Source of the DNA: an uncultured Selenomonadales bacterium
Lineage (GTDB): Bacteria > Bacillota > Negativicutes > Selenomonadales > Selenomonadaceae
Reading direction: 5' to 3'
Length of the DNA: 7,897 nucleotides
NCBI GenBank assembly: GCA_937915885.1
Contig: CALGGP010000212.1
Coordinates: 1-7,897, forward strand
Below the pieces are notes generated by a model. That model was not told the DNA's origin and did not search any database. It saw only the letters and a list, made by a program, of their open reading frames with translations. A program made the translations under genes and the position numbers. Below are positions 6,104 to 7,897 of the stretch, piece after piece (the stretch's first letter is position 1; the number at the start of each line of letters is the position of its first letter).

Positions 6104-6104
6104 G

Positions 6105-6135
6105 AAAAAAAAGAGCCGAGCGTTGAGCCCGACCC
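6105..6135 (-). terminator. Rho-independent terminator downstream of rpmE
   Basis: Read leftward, GGGTCGGGC (6135-6127) pairs with GCTCGGCTC (6121-6113) across a five-base loop, nine pairs with three G-U wobbles, followed by eight T (6112-6105). It begins about 10 bases after the rpmE stop codon and separates rpmE from ctsR. Confidence 0.88.
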
Positions 6136-6145
6136 TTGAAAAAAA

Positions 6146-6346
6146 TTATTTCTTGCCGTAGCGCTTATTGAATTTCTCGATGCGCCCGCCGAGTTTGACG
6201 TCGCGCTGCCGCCCCGTGAAGAACGGATGACATTTCGAGCATACGTCGACGCGCAATTCCTTTTTGGTCGAGCCGGTCATGAACGTATTGCCGCAACCGC
6301 ACGTAACCTTCGCCTCAAAATATTTCGGATGGATGCCTTCCTTCAA
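6146..6346 (-). CDS. rpmE: 50S ribosomal protein L31 (zinc-binding form)
   Basis: A 66-residue large-subunit ribosomal protein. It shows IHPKYFEAKVTC, then GNTFMTGST, VCSKCHPFFTG and RFNKR-like EKFNKRYGKK, all typical of bacterial L31. Four cysteines (C16, C18, C36, C39) mark the zinc-containing form, as opposed to the cysteine-free paralogue made in zinc shortage. The start is taken as TTG at 6346, giving MKEGIHP, because AAGGTGAT lies upstream at proper distance and the first cysteine then falls at residue 16 as in E. coli L31. A GTG at 6355 would add three residues, but it sits within that ribosome binding site. It has its own promoter behind pepD and its own terminator. Confidence 0.96.
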   Translation of the reverse strand: MKEGIHPKYFEAKVTCGCGNTFMTGSTKKELRVDVCSKCHPFFTGRQRDVKLGGRIEKFNKRYGKK

Positions 6347-6381
6347 ATCAATCACCTTATCTCGAATGAATTAACCGTTTA

Positions 6382-6410
6382 TATATACAGCATCGCGCGC
6401 CGTTTGTCAA
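6382..6410 (-). promoter_or_regulatory. rpmE promoter overlapping the pepD stop codon
   Basis: On the minus strand a consensus -35 box TTGACA (6410-6405) and TATATA (6387-6382) are separated by exactly 17 bases. The -35 box covers the pepD TGA stop codon (6409-6407). Predicted transcription would start some 30 bases before the rpmE TTG start. No zinc-uptake-regulator-like palindrome was recognised in it. Confidence 0.82.
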
Positions 6411-7840
6411 ACATTAGCGGCGATCCCGATCAAGGTCTCGCGGAGGAGATTGAATTGCACGGGGACGGTCGACAGCTTGAGACGTTCGCGCGGGCTGTGA
6501 ATGTGCTCGTTGGTGGTGCCGACCGAGACGATGTCGAGCGCGCGGTTTTTTTCAAAGAAATAACTGCTCTCGAGCCCCGCGTGGATCACTTTGACTTGCA
6601 TCGGTCGACCATTTTGACGAGCGTAGATCGATTCCATCAGCCGCGCCAGTCGACTGTTCGGATTGGGCGTCCACGCCGCCGACGGTTTACGATCTTCGAC
6701 CGCAAAGCCCGTCCGCCCCGCCAACGCCTTTACTTCGTCGACGATCTCAATCAGTTTTGCGTCGATGCACGAGCGCGGGAAATATCTGATCCGCAATCGA
6801 TCGCCCTCGATCACGACGATCCCGATATTCGCCGACGTCTCCGTCAATTCCGGCGTCACCATCGCGAGCATTCCGTTCGGCAGTCCCATCAAAAATTCGA
6901 CGACCTTGCCGCCGTTTTCGAGCACTCCGTCGGGCATCGACACGCTTTCTGCCGACAGTTTGAAGTCGTGCTCAATCGCGCCGTATTTTTTATTGAAGTC
7001 GTCGGCGAACAGATTGACGATCGGCGTCAACTGCTCGGCGTCAAGCGTCGTCACGATAAGAGCCTCCGCACTGTCGGCGATCGCGTTGGTAGCCTTGCCG
7101 CCTTTGATCGTCGCGATCTCAACCGCGCCTGCCTTTTCGATCGTGCTCAACAATTCGGCGAGCACTTTGATTGCATTCGCCCGACCGGTATGAATCTCGA
7201 GCCCGCTGTGACCGCCCTTGAGCCCGTCGATCGTCAAACGAAACGCATGCGCTCCGCGCGGAGTCGTGAGATTGAGCGGACGAACGAAGTCGACGTAGAC
7301 GGAGCCCGCGCTGCCGATCACAAGTTCTTCGGCGTTTTCGGAATCGCAATTGATCAGATAATGCGCGTCGTTGAGATATTTGGCGTCGAGTTCCTTAGCG
7401 CCGAACATGCCGATCTCCTCGTCGACGGTGAAAATCGCTCGAATGGCGCCGTGCTTAAGCGTCGGATCGTCGACAAAATTTTTTATGACGCTGATGATGA
7501 GCGCCACACCCATGCCGTCGTCGGCGCCGAGCGAAGTACCGTCCGCGCGGAGATATTCCCCGTCGCGAATCAGCTTGATCGGATCGGTGAGAGGATTGTA
7601 ATTGACGCCGTCGTCGGCGACGCAAACCATATCCATATGCGCCTGCAAAATCGTGCGCGGAACGTTTTCGCAACCGTCGGACGCGTCGAGGTCGGCGATG
7701 ACGTTGCCGATCGGATCGCGCTCGACGCTCAAGTCGAGTGCCGTCAAGCGCTCGACGAGATATTTTCCGATTGCCTCTTCGTGTTTCGACGGGCGCGGGA
7801 TTTTTGCGAGCGCCTCAAATTCTTTTAATACTGCCTCCAA
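6407..7840 (-). CDS. pepD: Cytosol aminoacyl-histidine dipeptidase (M20 metallopeptidase, PepD)
   Basis: A 477-residue cytosolic dizinc peptidase that cleaves dipeptides such as Xaa-His (carnosine-type), supplying amino acids; full length for the M20C family. Visible sites: QAHMDMV with metal ligand H68 and catalytic D70; SLGADDGMG with bridging D107; VDEEIGMFGA with catalytic E141 and ligand E142; NCDSE with ligand D166; the HSP motif with H448 as the last ligand. GLKGGHSGLEIHTGRANA (about residues 210-227) belongs to the lid/dimerisation domain between. Roles of these residues are assigned from the family. Start is TTG at 7840: AGGCGGTGA lies 7 bases upstream and the protein then opens VLKEFEALAKIPRPS as in homologues. 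No in-frame ATG lies near. First gene of the leftward run visible here; 52 bases separate its stop from the rpmE start site. The 57 bases upstream show no clear promoter. Confidence 0.94.
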   Translation of the reverse strand: MEAVLKEFEALAKIPRPSKHEEAIGKYLVERLTALDLSVERDPIGNVIADLDASDGCENVPRTILQAHMDMVCVADDGVNYNPLTDPIKLIRDGEYLRADGTSLGADDGMGVALIISVIKNFVDDPTLKHGAIRAIFTVDEEIGMFGAKELDAKYLNDAHYLINCDSENAEELVIGSAGSVYVDFVRPLNLTTPRGAHAFRLTIDGLKGGHSGLEIHTGRANAIKVLAELLSTIEKAGAVEIATIKGGKATNAIADSAEALIVTTLDAEQLTPIVNLFADDFNKKYGAIEHDFKLSAESVSMPDGVLENGGKVVEFLMGLPNGMLAMVTPELTETSANIGIVVIEGDRLRIRYFPRSCIDAKLIEIVDEVKALAGRTGFAVEDRKPSAAWTPNPNSRLARLMESIYARQNGRPMQVKVIHAGLESSYFFEKNRALDIVSVGTTNEHIHSPRERLKLSTVPVQFNLLRETLIGIAANV

Positions 7841-7897
7841 AATTTTTTCACCGCCTAAAAATAAATTTTCCCGCCCACCCGCCCCATAAAGGCTGTT

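Noticed and set aside
6227..7828. Long rightward open frame opposite rpmE and pepD (533 codons)
   Set aside because: Its protein is rich in R, H and D without any recognisable domain. The opposite strand encodes two clear families, so it is an antisense shadow. The same holds for the open frames at 150-1589 (plus), 1891-3195 (minus) and 3313-4263 (minus).
7841..7897. Possible third copy of the spacer repeats (GCCTCCA4T6CA and CCCGCCCACCCGCCCC)
   Set aside because: The similarity to the A/T block and to GCGGGTGGG is short, in a different order, and partly explained by the pepD start and ribosome binding site.

Overview
The window reads as part of a chromosome from a member of the Bacillota. 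The main evidence is a clear CtsR repressor, a family confined to that phylum, next to a zinc-type ribosomal protein L31 gene. The hybrid-kinase sequence style, the frequent GATC/CGA-rich codons and the free use of TTG starts would suit a moderately GC-rich anaerobe such as a Negativicute, but this finer placement is a guess. Six genes and one small ribosomal protein gene fill most of the window; no tRNA, rRNA, CRISPR array or insertion sequence is visible.

Left and centre (156-5271) hold one signalling locus of two divergent units. To the left runs a response regulator with an active GGDEF domain and a second, degenerate GGDEF-like domain. To the right run three tightly spaced genes: a stand-alone Hpt protein, a solute-binding lipoprotein without any ABC permease or ATPase, and a membrane hybrid histidine kinase with an SBP_bac_3 sensor domain and a C-terminal receiver. 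Together these supply every step of a His-Asp-His-Asp phosphorelay (kinase H375, receiver D691, Hpt H61, output receiver D51), with an extracytoplasmic ligand as the likely input and cyclic di-GMP synthesis as the likely output. This self-contained nutrient-to-c-di-GMP relay is the most interesting system in the window. Its special features are a catalytic GGDEF domain that has lost its inhibitory site beside a dead one that seems to keep it, and a three-cysteine insert in the kinase dimerisation domain.

The locus is framed by non-coding DNA with related repeats. A 92-base, gap-free repeat with inverted arms occurs at 11-102 and 5443-5534, and at one arm position a base change in one copy is compensated in the other arm. 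Heptamer tandem repeats sit directly at or after the outer stop codons of the two end genes. The right-hand spacer (5272-5576) also holds a rho-independent terminator bracketed by two identical 20-base A/T blocks.

The right part (5577-7840) is a leftward housekeeping run: pepD (M20 dipeptidase), rpmE (L31) and ctsR. rpmE and ctsR each have their own recognisable promoter, and a terminator separates rpmE from ctsR. Here ctsR stands alone, without the mcsA-mcsB-clpC genes that usually follow it.
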